NCBI GenBank assembly: GCA_044445965.1
Contig: JBIOEJ010000006.1
Location: forward strand, 13,046 to 77,045
Source: GAS188 sp044445965
GTDB taxonomy: Bacteria; Pseudomonadota; Alphaproteobacteria; Rhizobiales; Beijerinckiaceae
Direction of reading: 5' to 3'
Length of the DNA: 64,000 bases
A program made the position numbers and the translations under genes. A model generated the notes under the pieces. That model did no database searches, had not been told where the DNA came from, and was given only the letters and a program-made list of their open reading frames with translations. Positions 43,646 to 52,360 of the stretch are shown piece after piece. Each line of letters opens with the position of its first letter. Within the stretch, counting starts at the first letter, position 1.

Positions 43646-45844
43646 TCAAAAGCTCTTCGAGATGCCGGCGAGGATCGTCCGCCTCGGACCGAATTGCGGC
43701 GCGCCGACCCCGACGCCGCTGCCATCGCGCAGCTCGTATTTGCGGTCGGTCAGGTTGATCACGTCCAAGCGCGCCGTCACCGTGCCCATGCCGGGCGCCG
43801 TGAATTCATGCTTGATGCCGGTATTGACCTGCACATAGTTCGGACCGCGTTCCGTGTTCGCGAAGCCCTTTCTCAGCCCCGATCCCGAGATCACGTCGGC
43901 CGTGAATGTGGTGTCACCCCAGCGATAAGAGGCGCCGCCAGAGATGGTGAAGCGCTGGTCATGGTCGAGATAGATATAGTTCGACATGCTGTAGGCGAGC
44001 ACCGTCGGGTCGATGAGGAACTGGCTCGAGATGATGTTCTTCCCCTGGGCACGCGAATAGGCGAAGTTTCCATAGAGCGACAGATTGTCCATCTGATAGG
44101 AGGCGGTGAGCTCGGCCCCGTAGATCTTGGCATGCTGGTAGTTGAAGGGCGAAAACACCAGCGCCGTGCCGAACTGCCCTTCGTCGATCAAGTCGTTGGC
44201 GCGCTTGAAGTAGCCATCGACACCGATCTGCAGATCGGGCCCGATCTTCTGGATGATGCCGGCGTCGAAGTAGTTGGTCCGCTCGGGCTTGACGGTATTG
44301 TCGGTGAGGCTGTTCGGAGCCCCGGTGGTGTTCAGGAACTTGCCGAGCGTGACGGGCGCGATCAATTCGAGCGGCGCCGGCGTGAAGTAGCGCGCATAGC
44401 CGAGATGCACGGTCGTACCCTCGAGCGGCTTGTAGACGAGGTTGATGCGCGGGCTCAATTGGTGTTTGTCGAGATATTGGTAGATCTGGTCGAAGCGGGC
44501 ACCGTAATTCACCGTGAGCTGGTCGCATATGCGCCACTCATCCTGCGCGTAGGCGCCGAGCAGGTAGCCGATCTTGCGGCTCTTGTCGGGGATGGTGAAA
44601 GGCGCATCGACCGGGCTGCCCGTGTCGTCGAGCGGCAGGACGGTCGAGAGATTGCTCGAGCGCGCCCGCTCGACATCGCCGAAGACGCCTGCTCGGAAGG
44701 TATGCGAGGCGTCGATCTTGTAGCTGAGATCGCCCTGCACGCCGTTGGCGAAATTCTCCCGCCGCACATTGGAGGCGACGCCGTTGAACAGGATGTCGCC
44801 GACCGGGTCCGGGAAGTAGTGCGTCAAGCTATAGCGATTGAAATAGGCGATCTGCATATTCACGTCGCCGAGCGATTTCTGCAGCGCCACGATGTTGAAG
44901 TTCGATTCCTCCAATTGCTGCTGCTTCAGGCCCGAAGGGTTGAAGTCGGAGACTCCGTAGGCGGTGAAGCTCGGCATCGCCGTCGGATTGTTCGGGAAGC
45001 GGAATTGGCTGACGGCCGTGCCCGAGATGAAGCTCAGTCGGGTCGTCTCGTCGATGATGCCTGAGAGATAGACGAAGCCCTTGCCCTGCTCGGTGAAATC
45101 CTTCACCGGGTTGAGGGAATGGGTCGGGTTCTCGATGCCGATATTGTTCTGCAGATAGCTTCCGGAGATGAAGTAGTCGACCTTGCCGGTCGAGCCGCCG
45201 TAGGAGAAGCTCGGAAAGATGGTCTGCCGCTGGCCGCCATAGAACGAGACCTCGCCGCCCGGGTCGAGCGAGCCGCTCTTGGTCTCGATCTCGACGACGC
45301 CGGCCGTGCGATAGCCGTATTGGGCCGGCAGCGCCCCGGTGATGAGGTCGATGCGCCTGGCGAAGCGCGGCTCGAACAATTGCGAGAAGCCGCTGATGGT
45401 CTCCGGGATGATGATGCCGTTGATGCGGTATTGCAGATTGGCGTGGTCGCCGCGCACATGCAGCTGGCCGAAAGAATCCTGTGCCACGCCAGGAGCTTGC
45501 AGCAATGTCTGATTGAGCGGCGCGTTGTTGCCGAGCGGCTGGGTGTCGATCGCCTCCTTGTTGATCTCGTAGTTCGAGGCCCCGACCGTGGTCGAGATCT
45601 GGTTGCGCGCCTTGTCGAGCCGCGCCGCGGTGACGCTGATGTCGAGCTCTTCGCCTTGGCCGGCCTCGCTCACCGTGCCTCGTCGAGGGCTGGGCAGTGC
45701 CGCGGGGACCGCCGTCACCCCTACCCCGGGCTGTGTGCCGGTCGGCGGCGACTGGGCGAGAACCGGGGAGAGGACGGCGAAATTAGCGGCGATGCTCAAC
45801 GCAACCAGAGACGCCTTGGCTTGAACGCAATTCGGGAGAGGCAC
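43646..45844 (-). CDS. TonB-dependent outer membrane receptor
   Basis: A 732-residue outer-membrane gated channel. The signal peptide ends near VLA-QSPP. A TonB-box-like stretch LDISVTA (about residues 67-73) precedes the plug (NAPLNQTLLQAPGVAQDSFG, HVRGDHANLQYRINGI, LITGALPAQYGYRTAGVVEI). The barrel ends in the terminal phenylalanine ISKSF. GTG at 45844 has GGAG seven bases upstream. A Zur-like operator lies just upstream, so zinc or a zinc chelate is a plausible ligand (inference), but the sequence itself does not define it. It is separated from tonB by 102 bases. Confidence 0.92.
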   Translation of the reverse strand: MPLPNCVQAKASLVALSIAANFAVLSPVLAQSPPTGTQPGVGVTAVPAALPSPRRGTVSEAGQGEELDISVTAARLDKARNQISTTVGASNYEINKEAIDTQPLGNNAPLNQTLLQAPGVAQDSFGQLHVRGDHANLQYRINGIIIPETISGFSQLFEPRFARRIDLITGALPAQYGYRTAGVVEIETKSGSLDPGGEVSFYGGQRQTIFPSFSYGGSTGKVDYFISGSYLQNNIGIENPTHSLNPVKDFTEQGKGFVYLSGIIDETTRLSFISGTAVSQFRFPNNPTAMPSFTAYGVSDFNPSGLKQQQLEESNFNIVALQKSLGDVNMQIAYFNRYSLTHYFPDPVGDILFNGVASNVRRENFANGVQGDLSYKIDASHTFRAGVFGDVERARSSNLSTVLPLDDTGSPVDAPFTIPDKSRKIGYLLGAYAQDEWRICDQLTVNYGARFDQIYQYLDKHQLSPRINLVYKPLEGTTVHLGYARYFTPAPLELIAPVTLGKFLNTTGAPNSLTDNTVKPERTNYFDAGIIQKIGPDLQIGVDGYFKRANDLIDEGQFGTALVFSPFNYQHAKIYGAELTASYQMDNLSLYGNFAYSRAQGKNIISSQFLIDPTVLAYSMSNYIYLDHDQRFTISGGASYRWGDTTFTADVISGSGLRKGFANTERGPNYVQVNTGIKHEFTAPGMGTVTARLDVINLTDRKYELRDGSGVGVGAPQFGPRRTILAGISKSF

Positions 45845-45859
45845 GGATACGCTCCACGT

Positions 45860-45876
45860 ATGTTACAACATAACAT
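45860..45876 (-). promoter_or_regulatory. Zur-like operator upstream of the TonB-dependent receptor
   Basis: ATGTTACAACATAACAT has the layout ATGTTA-N5-TAACAT of the known proteobacterial Zur box, with two mismatches in the central five bases. It starts 16 bases before the receptor start codon, where a repressor would block expression. A second perfect palindrome, TGCAATAACATTGCA, lies at 45896-45910. Confidence 0.55.
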
Positions 45877-45895
45877 TACCTCTCACCGATGTGAA

Positions 45896-45910
45896 TGCAA
45901 TAACATTGCA
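45896..45910. promoter_or_regulatory. Perfect palindrome near the receptor promoter
   Basis: TGCAATAACATTGCA consists of arms TGCAAT and ATTGCA around AAC. It lies 20 bases upstream of the Zur-like box and could be a second site for a Fur-family regulator. AT-rich context supports a promoter here. Confidence 0.4.
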
Positions 45911-45946
45911 ATAGGGATGACGCGTGACGAATTTGCCACAGCGCCG

Positions 45947-47107
45947 TCAGTGGAGTCCGAAGTCGATGCCGGCGTTGAAGGTGCGATTGGCGCCAGGCGG
46001 CGGGGCTGGAAACGGCGACGCGCGGCGCACCATGGCCACAGCCTCAGCGTCGAGATCAGCCTGGCCGCTCGAATGAGAGAGCGACACGCTCGTGACACGG
46101 CCAGAGGCGTCGAGCGAGAACGAGACGCTCGGCCGTCCCTGGGCGCCGCGTGAACGGGCGCTCTCGGGATAGTGCTTATAGGCGTTGAGATGGCTCTTCA
46201 CCTGGCCGCCATAAGCGCCGATGGCCGCCGGCGAGGCGGCGCTGCGTGCCGGCCCCCCTGTCGCGACGGGCGTCTGGACCGGTGGCAAGGAGGCCAGGCG
46301 AGAAGCGGCGGCTGCGTTCTGTGCGGCCCTTTGGCGCGCCTCGGCCTGGCGCTTGGCCGTCTCCGCGGCTTGACGCTTGGCATCCTCAGCTGCCTGCCGC
46401 TCCTTCTCGGCCGCTTGCCGCTTCACGGCCTCACGACGGATCGCCTCGCGCTCGGCCGCCTCGTTCTCGCGCTGAAGCTGTCTGCGCCGTTCGGCCGCCA
46501 GTCGTTGCGCCTCGTCATCCTTCGCCTTGGCGACGGGCGGGGCAAGCTGGGTCGGGGGCACCGGGATCGTTCCCTCCACGGCTCGCACCACCGGGGGCGC
46601 CTGCGGGACAACGGGCTGTGGTGCAGATGCCGACGCGACAGGCTGCGGCAGCTCCGGCGCGACGGTCGGAACGGGTGCCGCGAGACCGATCTCGGCGGGC
46701 TGAGGCGCAATCTCGAGCGGACGGGCAGGCTCGGCCGGCCTGATCTCGGCGAGCGCAGGCGCAATCTCGAGAGGAAGGGCTGGCTCCGCGGGCTTGGTCT
46801 CGACCGGCTCGATCTCATCGCTCGGCGCCATCGCGTCGACCGGCGACCGAATATCGACCGGCGCTGCTTCGCTCGGGGGCAGTTGCGGCGATGCTACGGC
46901 GCTCGTCGCGATTGCGGGCTCGGCAGCCAATCGCTGCGGCACGATGCTGATCTCGATCTTGGTCTCGGCCGGCGCCAATGCCTCTTTCGGCCACAGCACC
47001 GCCAGCAGCAGCAGGGCATGCGCGGCGACGACGATGGCGAGCGCCGCCGGGCGCAGCCAGGCCGGCCTGAGCTTCGCGTCGAAGCCCTGATCGAAGCTGA
47101 GGACCAT
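45947..47107 (-). CDS. tonB: TonB energy-transducing protein
   Basis: A 386-residue periplasm-spanning protein linking ExbBD to outer-membrane receptors. The N-terminal anchor is PAALAIVVAAHALLLLAVLW. A long Pro/Ala/Glu linker and then a charged Lys/Arg/Glu/Ala-rich helix (about 190-270) lead to the TonB_C domain with YPESARSRGAQGRPSVSFSL and SGQADLDAEAVAMVRRASPF. The linker contains an 18-residue tandem duplication. ATG 47107 is chosen, 25 bases after the exbD stop; an in-frame start at 47152 would overlap exbD. Confidence 0.92.
   Translation of the reverse strand: MVLSFDQGFDAKLRPAWLRPAALAIVVAAHALLLLAVLWPKEALAPAETKIEISIVPQRLAAEPAIATSAVASPQLPPSEAAPVDIRSPVDAMAPSDEIEPVETKPAEPALPLEIAPALAEIRPAEPARPLEIAPQPAEIGLAAPVPTVAPELPQPVASASAPQPVVPQAPPVVRAVEGTIPVPPTQLAPPVAKAKDDEAQRLAAERRRQLQRENEAAEREAIRREAVKRQAAEKERQAAEDAKRQAAETAKRQAEARQRAAQNAAAASRLASLPPVQTPVATGGPARSAASPAAIGAYGGQVKSHLNAYKHYPESARSRGAQGRPSVSFSLDASGRVTSVSLSHSSGQADLDAEAVAMVRRASPFPAPPPGANRTFNAGIDFGLH
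46691..46798. repeat. 54-base tandem duplication in the tonB linker
   Basis: Two adjacent 54-base units (46691-46744 and 46745-46798) encode PAEPARPLEIAPQPAEIG-like and PAEPALPLEIAPALAEIR-like segments. The unit is in frame, so the linker can lengthen or shorten without loss of function. Confidence 0.8.
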
Positions 47108-47132
47108 GGCCGACACGGCGCAGGCGCTCGCC

Positions 47133-47594
47133 TCAGGGCGCCGACGGCGCAAGCGCCGCGCTCGACCGATCGGTCCCCTGCCCCTGCGTCGTCGTGATCA
47201 AGGCGATCTTGGCGAAGCCCGAACGGGCAAGCTCATCCATGACGGCGACCACTTGGCCGTAGCTCGCCTCGCGGTCCCCGCGCAGATGGATCAGCACCGC
47301 CTTGTCGTCGCCGAGCTTCGAACGAATGGCCGCCGCCAGATCGTCGTGCGGCAATTCGTCGGAACCGAGGAAGGTCGTCCCATCCTTCCTGACCGTGACG
47401 ATGACCGGCTGTTGCGGATCGACGGGCACCGCTTTCGCTTGCGGCAGATCGACTCGCATGCCGGTCGCGAGCAGCGGCGCCGTGATCATGAACACGATCA
47501 GCAGCACCAGCATCACATCGACGAGCGGCGTGACATTGATCTCCGCGAGCGGCTGATAGAGGGAATTGCCCGTCTTGTCCGCGGCCTGCGCCAT
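47133..47594 (-). CDS. exbD: Biopolymer transport protein ExbD
   Basis: A 153-residue inner-membrane subunit of the proton-driven TonB motor. The single helix region INVTPLVDVMLVLLIVFMIT contains the essential aspartate, and the periplasmic domain ends in a typical ExbD fold (ILIHLRGDREASYGQVVAVM). ATG 47594 overlaps the exbB stop by one base; GTG 47597 in the same frame is an alternative. Second gene of the exbB-exbD-tonB set. Confidence 0.95.
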   Translation of the reverse strand: MAQAADKTGNSLYQPLAEINVTPLVDVMLVLLIVFMITAPLLATGMRVDLPQAKAVPVDPQQPVIVTVRKDGTTFLGSDELPHDDLAAAIRSKLGDDKAVLIHLRGDREASYGQVVAVMDELARSGFAKIALITTTQGQGTDRSSAALAPSAP

Positions 47595-48244
47595 CACGCG
47601 GCCTCCGCTTGCTTGCGTGCCGGCAGATCGGGCGCGGCGATTGCGATCGCCCGCTCGTCGACGAGGTGCGACAGATCCTGGCCGGCGCGGGCAAGCGCTG
47701 CCCCAATGCGATTATAGCCGACCGAAGCCGGGATTGCGGCCGCAAGGCCGATCGCGGTCGCGGCGAGCGCCTCCGCGATGCCCGGCGCAACGACCGCAAG
47801 GCTCGTATCCTTGGCTTCGGCGATGCCGGCAAAGCTCGTCATGATGCCCCACACCGTGCCGAACAGGCCGATGAAGGGCGCGACCGAAGCGATGACCGCG
47901 AGATTGGGCAGGCCACCTTGGGCGCGCGTCAGCAACTTCTGCCCGGCGCGGCTCATGGCCTCCGCGACGCGGACGCGCCGCTCGCCGACGGTCTCGCCGG
48001 GGATCGCCAGGGCCGCCGCCTGGCGGCCCGCCGACAGCAGCGGATCGAGGAGGTTGGCGCGGCGATCGGCCCCGCCGCGCCGCAGCGCGCCGATCGAGCG
48101 GGTAAGCCGCAGCACCGACCAGATCCCCTCGACGATCAGGATCCAGCACCAGATCGAGGCGAGGACGAGGATCAGCATGACGGTCTTGGCAACCGGCCCG
48201 GCCTCGGTGAACAGGCCGATGGGCGTCAGCATCCCGTGATCCAT
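47594..48244 (-). CDS. exbB: MotA/TolQ/ExbB proton channel family protein ExbB
   Basis: A 216-residue inner-membrane subunit with three helices: about 18-40, 110-135 and 150-172. The channel signature is LAVIASVAPFIGLFGTVWGI followed by AIGLAAAIPASVGYN. It forms the pentameric channel around ExbD. Located 10 bases after the small secreted-protein gene and overlapping exbD, so the four genes are one transcript. Confidence 0.95.
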   Translation of the reverse strand: MDHGMLTPIGLFTEAGPVAKTVMLILVLASIWCWILIVEGIWSVLRLTRSIGALRRGGADRRANLLDPLLSAGRQAAALAIPGETVGERRVRVAEAMSRAGQKLLTRAQGGLPNLAVIASVAPFIGLFGTVWGIMTSFAGIAEAKDTSLAVVAPGIAEALAATAIGLAAAIPASVGYNRIGAALARAGQDLSHLVDERAIAIAAPDLPARKQAEAA

Positions 48245-48254
48245 CAGCCTCTCC

Positions 48255-48659
48255 TCACTTGAACAGCCGCAGATCGGCGAGGCGCGAGGACAGGTTCAGC
48301 CGGTCGAGACAATCGCCGAGCGTTGCCGGGGCACAGGCGGTGACGTCGTTGACGAGGACCGAGCCGATCCCGGCGCAATCGCTCTCGACCTCGAAGGTGC
48401 GCACCACCGTCTTCTGGGCGCGAACGGGGCCCATCTCGGTCAACAGACGCCGTTGGATGGCACCGTCGCGGCCGAAGATCGCGAGATCGAGCTTGAGAGC
48501 CTCGACCGCGGTGGTCGAGGCGTTCTCGACGACGAAGGACAGGCGGCATCTTCCCGCCGCGCCCTCGGCGGCGTTGAGCTCGACGCGGATCGGGGCGTCG
48601 GCCGATGCCGGGAGCGTGGCGAGGATCACCGCCGAGGCCACGAATAGACCCGTTCTCAC
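48255..48659 (-). CDS. Small secreted protein heading the exbBD-tonB operon
   Basis: A 134-residue protein with a signal peptide (VRTGLFVASAVILATLPASA, cleavage near ADA-PIRV). The mature part is a probable beta-sandwich (RVELNAAEGAAGRCRLSFVV, AQKTVVRTFEVESDCAGIGS) with four cysteines. Proteins of this size are often found before exbB in Rhizobiales (recall, unverified). GTG 48659 is preferred because GGGAG lies eight bases upstream; GTG 48668 would sit directly on that site. It probably assists TonB-dependent uptake in the periplasm, but the function is not known. Confidence 0.72.
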   Translation of the reverse strand: MRTGLFVASAVILATLPASADAPIRVELNAAEGAAGRCRLSFVVENASTTAVEALKLDLAIFGRDGAIQRRLLTEMGPVRAQKTVVRTFEVESDCAGIGSVLVNDVTACAPATLGDCLDRLNLSSRLADLRLFK

Positions 48660-48981
48660 GAAGCTCACTCCCGCTCAGCGAATTCGTCAGCGCCGAACTC
48701 ATCGGCGCAAGGGCACGACCCGACGCCGCCGCGGCCAAGCCACCTCGAAGCCGCCTCAACCGTCGGGAGCGGCTCATAAGCAATGATATAGTGTTGCAGT
48801 CAAGAGGCCGCGCGGGCCCGGGCAAAGGCTGCGGATGGACTTCGCCAGCGAGATCGTCTTGATGGCCCGCAGGCTTCGTCCGCGACACGCGCGCCCTCCC
48901 CACTCGGGCGCAGGCCTTACGCGCGATCCTTGCGGGCTTGGAGGCGGGTGCTCCGCTGGCGGCAAGCGAGAGCGCAAGCTG
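48660..48981. other. Divergent intergenic region
   Basis: About 320 bases between the small secreted-protein gene and the SDR gene. It holds the possible Zur-like site at 48780. No further gene or repeat is seen; the open frame continuing upstream of the SDR is not conserved in kind. Confidence 0.5.
48780..48802 (-). promoter_or_regulatory. Possible Zur-like site upstream of the exbBD-tonB operon
   Basis: GCAATGATATAGTGTTGC begins a 23-base stretch whose left half matches the Zur consensus half-site at 9 of 11 positions; the right half is weak. It lies about 120 bases before the first gene of the operon, in the only AT-rich part of this gap. Read with the stronger box at 45860. Confidence 0.35.
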
Positions 48982-49749
48982 ATGTCGACACGGCTCTTCG
49001 ATCTTTCCGGGCGCACGGCGCTCGTCACCGGTTCCTCGCGAGGTCTCGGCCGCGCCATGGCCGAGGGCCTGGCCGCGGCCGGCGCCAGCCTCGTCATCCA
49101 CGGCACCGACGAGGCCCGCCTCGGGCTCGCCGCCGAGGCGATGCGCGGCGCCGGATATGAGGTGCGCAGCTTGCGCTTCGACGCCACCGACGAGGCGGCC
49201 ATCGTCGAGGCCTTCGCCGGGCTCGACGCCGAAGGGACGGCGATCGACATTCTCGTCAACAATGCCGGCATCCAGCTGCGCAAGCCGATGCTCGAGCTTG
49301 CGACCGCCGAGTGGCGCAAGGTGATCGAGGCCAATCTGACGAGCGCCTTCGTGATCGGGCGCGAGGCGGCCAAGCGCATGATTCCGCGCGGGCGCGGCAA
49401 GATCATCAATATCGGCTCGCTCACCAGCGAGGTCGCGCGGGCGACCATCGCTCCCTACACGGTCTCGAAGGGGGGCCTGAAGCTGCTCACCCGCGCCATG
49501 GCGGCGGAATGGGCGGCCCATGGCATCCAGGCCAATGCCATCGGCCCCGGCTACATGCTCACCGACATGAACAAGGCGCTGGTCGAGAACCAGAGCTTCG
49601 ACGCCTGGGTGAAAGCGCGCACCCCCGCCAAGCGCTGGGGCCGGCCGGAGGAGCTCGTGGGCGCCGTGATCTTCCTCGCCTCGGCCGCCTCCGACTATGT
49701 CAACGGCCAGATCCTCTATGTCGATGGCGGCATCCTGGCGGTGATTTGA
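48982..49749 (+). CDS. SDR family oxidoreductase (gluconate 5-dehydrogenase-like)
   Basis: A 255-residue classical SDR. The NAD(P) motif is VTGSSRGLGRAMAEGL, the structural motif is ILVNNAGI, and the catalytic residues are Ser in INIGSLTS and YTVSK (Tyr/Lys). The C-terminal DYVNGQILYVDGG is standard. The start MSTRLFDLSGRTALVTG closely resembles gluconate 5-dehydrogenase (IdnO/Gno), which reduces 5-ketogluconate, but other polyol substrates are possible. Convergent with pfkB, nine bases apart; the neighbouring glk and pfkB genes fit a sugar context. Confidence 0.88.
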   Translation: MSTRLFDLSGRTALVTGSSRGLGRAMAEGLAAAGASLVIHGTDEARLGLAAEAMRGAGYEVRSLRFDATDEAAIVEAFAGLDAEGTAIDILVNNAGIQLRKPMLELATAEWRKVIEANLTSAFVIGREAAKRMIPRGRGKIINIGSLTSEVARATIAPYTVSKGGLKLLTRAMAAEWAAHGIQANAIGPGYMLTDMNKALVENQSFDAWVKARTPAKRWGRPEELVGAVIFLASAASDYVNGQILYVDGGILAVI

Positions 49750-49758
49750 GCCCTGCCA

Positions 49759-50748
49759 TCACGGAATGACGGCCGCCACGGCATCTTGCGCATGGACCAG
49801 GTCGAGCGGCGCGCCAAAATCGGTTATCTCGACCAGAGGGTAGAGGCGCCGCACATCCTCGGCCCGGCAAAGCTCGGTTCCATGGGCCAACAGCGCCGCC
49901 GATCCCGCCGCGATGCCGTAGCGAAACGCGTCCTTCAGACTGTGCCCGGATGCGAGGCTCGAGACCATGCCCCCGAGAAAGCTGTCACCCGCTCCGACCG
50001 AGCTCACACCCTCGACTTGCAGCGGCTGCGCGTGGCAAGCGCCGTCGCGCGTCACCAAGAGCGCTCCTTGGTCTCCGAGCGTCAGCGCCACGATCTCGGC
50101 GCGCGCGCCCTGAACGAGCTTGCTGCACGCCTCGAATTGCGATCTGCGGTCCTCGAGCGGCATATGCGTGAGCTCGGCCAATTCGCGCAAGCTCGGCTTG
50201 ACGAGATACACGCCCACCTCGAGAGCCGCCGCCAACGCCTCGCCCGAGGTATCGAGGATGAGCCGCGCGCCCATATTCTTGACGCAGCGGGCAAGGCGTC
50301 CGTAGAAATCCGCCGGCACCCCGGGCGGCAAGCTGCCGCTCGCGACGATCAGGCCAGGCTCGCCCCTGAGGGAGCCAACGACATCAAGGCACTCCTGCCA
50401 CTCCTTCTCGGTGAGCCTTGGCCCCGGAAGCACGAACCGGTACTGCGCGCCGCTCGATTCATCGAGGACGGCCAAGTCTTCACGCGTCTCCCCGGACACC
50501 GGGATCGCCAAGCTCAGGACCCGCTCGCTATCGACGAGACGGCGCAGCAATTGACCGGTCGGCCCGCCGATCGGGTAAAGCGCCTTGACATCCGCTCCGA
50601 GTCTCGCGGCGACGCGTGCCACGTTGATGCCTCCGCCGCCCGGATCGCGCTTCTCCGTCGAGCATCGCAATTTATGGACCGGCATGATCCGGGGGACCGA
50701 AGTCGAGATATCGACCGCCGGGTTCATCGTCAGGGTGACGAGATTCAT
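49759..50748 (-). CDS. PfkB family hexose-phosphate kinase (1-phosphofructokinase-like)
   Basis: A 329-residue ribokinase-fold kinase. The sequence begins LVTLTMNPAVDISTSV, the 6-phosphofructokinase-2/LacC/FruK signature. The sugar-binding GGGGINVARVAARLGA, IVASGSLPPGVP and the ATP/catalytic GVSSVGAGDSFLGG follow. It probably phosphorylates fructose 6-phosphate or fructose 1-phosphate (E. coli PfkB-like). It is coupled by ATGA to the PAS gene and forms an operon with glk, the two ATP-using steps of upper glycolysis. Confidence 0.9.
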   Translation of the reverse strand: MNLVTLTMNPAVDISTSVPRIMPVHKLRCSTEKRDPGGGGINVARVAARLGADVKALYPIGGPTGQLLRRLVDSERVLSLAIPVSGETREDLAVLDESSGAQYRFVLPGPRLTEKEWQECLDVVGSLRGEPGLIVASGSLPPGVPADFYGRLARCVKNMGARLILDTSGEALAAALEVGVYLVKPSLRELAELTHMPLEDRRSQFEACSKLVQGARAEIVALTLGDQGALLVTRDGACHAQPLQVEGVSSVGAGDSFLGGMVSSLASGHSLKDAFRYGIAAGSAALLAHGTELCRAEDVRRLYPLVEITDFGAPLDLVHAQDAVAAVIP

Positions 50749-51236
50749 TGTCGCCGCTCCCGCTCTTGCGCGTTTGCGTCAGCACTGGTCCAGGCGACCG
50801 CGCCGAATAGCATCCGCACGCTGCCTTCGCCCCAGAGCGGGAGCAGAATGCGCGCATAGGATTGCGGCTTGACGCTCCCGCGATCTCCGGATTCGTCATG
50901 CTGGTAGTAGGTCGCGGCGCGGCTTTCCGCTGTCGCGCTGCATTGCGAGGTGATGTAGTCGAATGGGCTGCGCGGCTCGACCTCGTTCGTGAATTGGCTG
51001 GTGGGGTCCTTGCCGTAGCGCTCCGTCAGGGCACGCCCGATGATGCTGAAGCGAAAGCGCTCGGGCTTCTCGAAGGCATCGATGAGGAGCATCGTGCCGG
51101 CAAGCTCCGGCAGCGCGGCTAGCTTCACATCGTCCCAGAAAGGCATTTCGTTGCCCGCGCGCCTCAGGCTTGCCCAGTGCTTGCGAACCAGGCGCAGGTC
51201 TTTTTCGATCTTGCCGGGAAGCCTGAATGGCGACAT
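50745..51236 (-). CDS. PAS domain protein (PAS_5-like)
   Basis: A 163-residue single-domain protein. The pattern HWASLRRAGNEMPFWDDV, then LLIDAFEKPERFRFSIIGRA and the C-terminal ARILLPLWGEGSVRMLFGAV, is that of the alphaproteobacterial PAS_5 family. No output domain is present. GAGGGA lies six bases before the ATG. Sandwiched between glk and pfkB with overlapping or short gaps, it may tune these kinases or sense a metabolite or redox state, but nothing direct shows this. Confidence 0.78.
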   Translation of the reverse strand: MSPFRLPGKIEKDLRLVRKHWASLRRAGNEMPFWDDVKLAALPELAGTMLLIDAFEKPERFRFSIIGRALTERYGKDPTSQFTNEVEPRSPFDYITSQCSATAESRAATYYQHDESGDRGSVKPQSYARILLPLWGEGSVRMLFGAVAWTSADANAQERERRQ

Positions 51237-51250
51237 GGCGGGTCCCTCTC

Positions 51251-52279
51251 TCAGCTCGCTGACCGGCGCGACAGCTCTCGCGCCAGAAATGCCAACCCTA
51301 CAAATGCGGGTTCTTCATGGGTGACGACATGGGTCGGCACGGCCTCAACATATTTGGCGAGACGGCCCTTGGCCTCGAAGCGCGCCCGAAATTCCGAGCG
51401 TGCCAGGAATTCGACGAAGTGCGGGACGATCCCGCCGGCAATATACACGCCGCCACGCGCACCGAAGGTCAGGGCCATGTCGCCGGCGAAGGTGCCCAGC
51501 AACGCGCAGAAAAGATCGAGTGCCGCCCGGCTTGTCGGGCAGCGCCCAGCCACCCCCTCTCTCGAAATATCGGCGGCGTTGCGCCTGGGAACGCCGATGC
51601 CGTCGAGCGCCGCGATGGTCTCGTAGAGATTGACCAGCCCAGCGCCAGAAAGCGCCCGTTCGGTCGAGACATGGCCGAAGCGCGAGCGAAGAAGCTCGAT
51701 GACGGCGTCCTCGCGCTTCGAGGTTCCGGGCAAGGTCACATGCCCGCCTTCCGAGCCGATCACGCTTGCTCCATGAGAGCCGTGGATGAGACAGGCGACC
51801 CCGAGGCCGGTTCCCGGTCCGAGCACGACCGCGGGCGCATCCGACAAGGCTTCCCCGCCGCCGATCGTGAAGAGGGCAGCCATGGTCAGGTCGGGCAACG
51901 ACCAGGCAAGCGCCTCGAAATCATTGATCACCTGGACCCAGGCAAGCCCGAAGGTTTCCCGCAGATCGCTGCCGTCGATGATCCAGGTGCTGTTGATCAT
52001 CACGCACCGATTGCCGCGCACTGGACCCGCTCCCGCGATCACCGCGCCGGAAGGCTTCGCCCCAGGATGCCGCGCCAGGAAGGCCTTCAGCGCCTCCCCG
52101 ACGCCGGGATAGTCGGAAACCGGAAGGTCCTCGACCGGGCCGACCTCGTTGCCGGACGACAGGGCGAATCTCGCATGGGTTCCGCCGATGTCGCCGACGA
52201 GGAATTGATCCGAATGGCCGGTCACCGGAATCTCCGCGCCATATGCGCTCCATCGATGCGAGTAGATCGCCCTGCCCAT
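51251..52279 (-). CDS. glk: Glucokinase
   Basis: ATP-dependent glucokinase of the bacterial Glk family (ROK-unrelated), 342 residues. The phosphate loop is LVGDIGGTHARFAL, the catalytic base region is VINDFEALAWSLP, and LGPGTGLGVACL and IGSEGGHVTLPG follow. The C-terminal GGVYIAGGIVPHFVEFLARS is standard. The chosen ATG (52279) has AAGGG six bases upstream but gives about 25 residues before the fold; a later start is possible. A perfect FNR/FixK-like box lies directly upstream. Confidence 0.94.
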   Translation of the reverse strand: MGRAIYSHRWSAYGAEIPVTGHSDQFLVGDIGGTHARFALSSGNEVGPVEDLPVSDYPGVGEALKAFLARHPGAKPSGAVIAGAGPVRGNRCVMINSTWIIDGSDLRETFGLAWVQVINDFEALAWSLPDLTMAALFTIGGGEALSDAPAVVLGPGTGLGVACLIHGSHGASVIGSEGGHVTLPGTSKREDAVIELLRSRFGHVSTERALSGAGLVNLYETIAALDGIGVPRRNAADISREGVAGRCPTSRAALDLFCALLGTFAGDMALTFGARGGVYIAGGIVPHFVEFLARSEFRARFEAKGRLAKYVEAVPTHVVTHEEPAFVGLAFLARELSRRSAS

Positions 52280-52287
52280 GCTTGCCC

Positions 52288-52301
52288 TTGACCAGGATCA
52301 A
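52288..52301. promoter_or_regulatory. FNR/FixK-like box 1
   Basis: TTGACCAGGATCAA fits TTGAN-N4-NTCAA with both half sites intact, the CRP/FNR-family low-oxygen site. It lies nine bases before the glk start codon, so it would suit rightward transcription, or leftward repression of glk, better than leftward activation. Confidence 0.55.
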
Positions 52302-52360
52302 GCATCCGCCTGCCCGAGTCGCCGCACGCCCTCAAGCGAAAGGCGACATGCATTCGGTGA

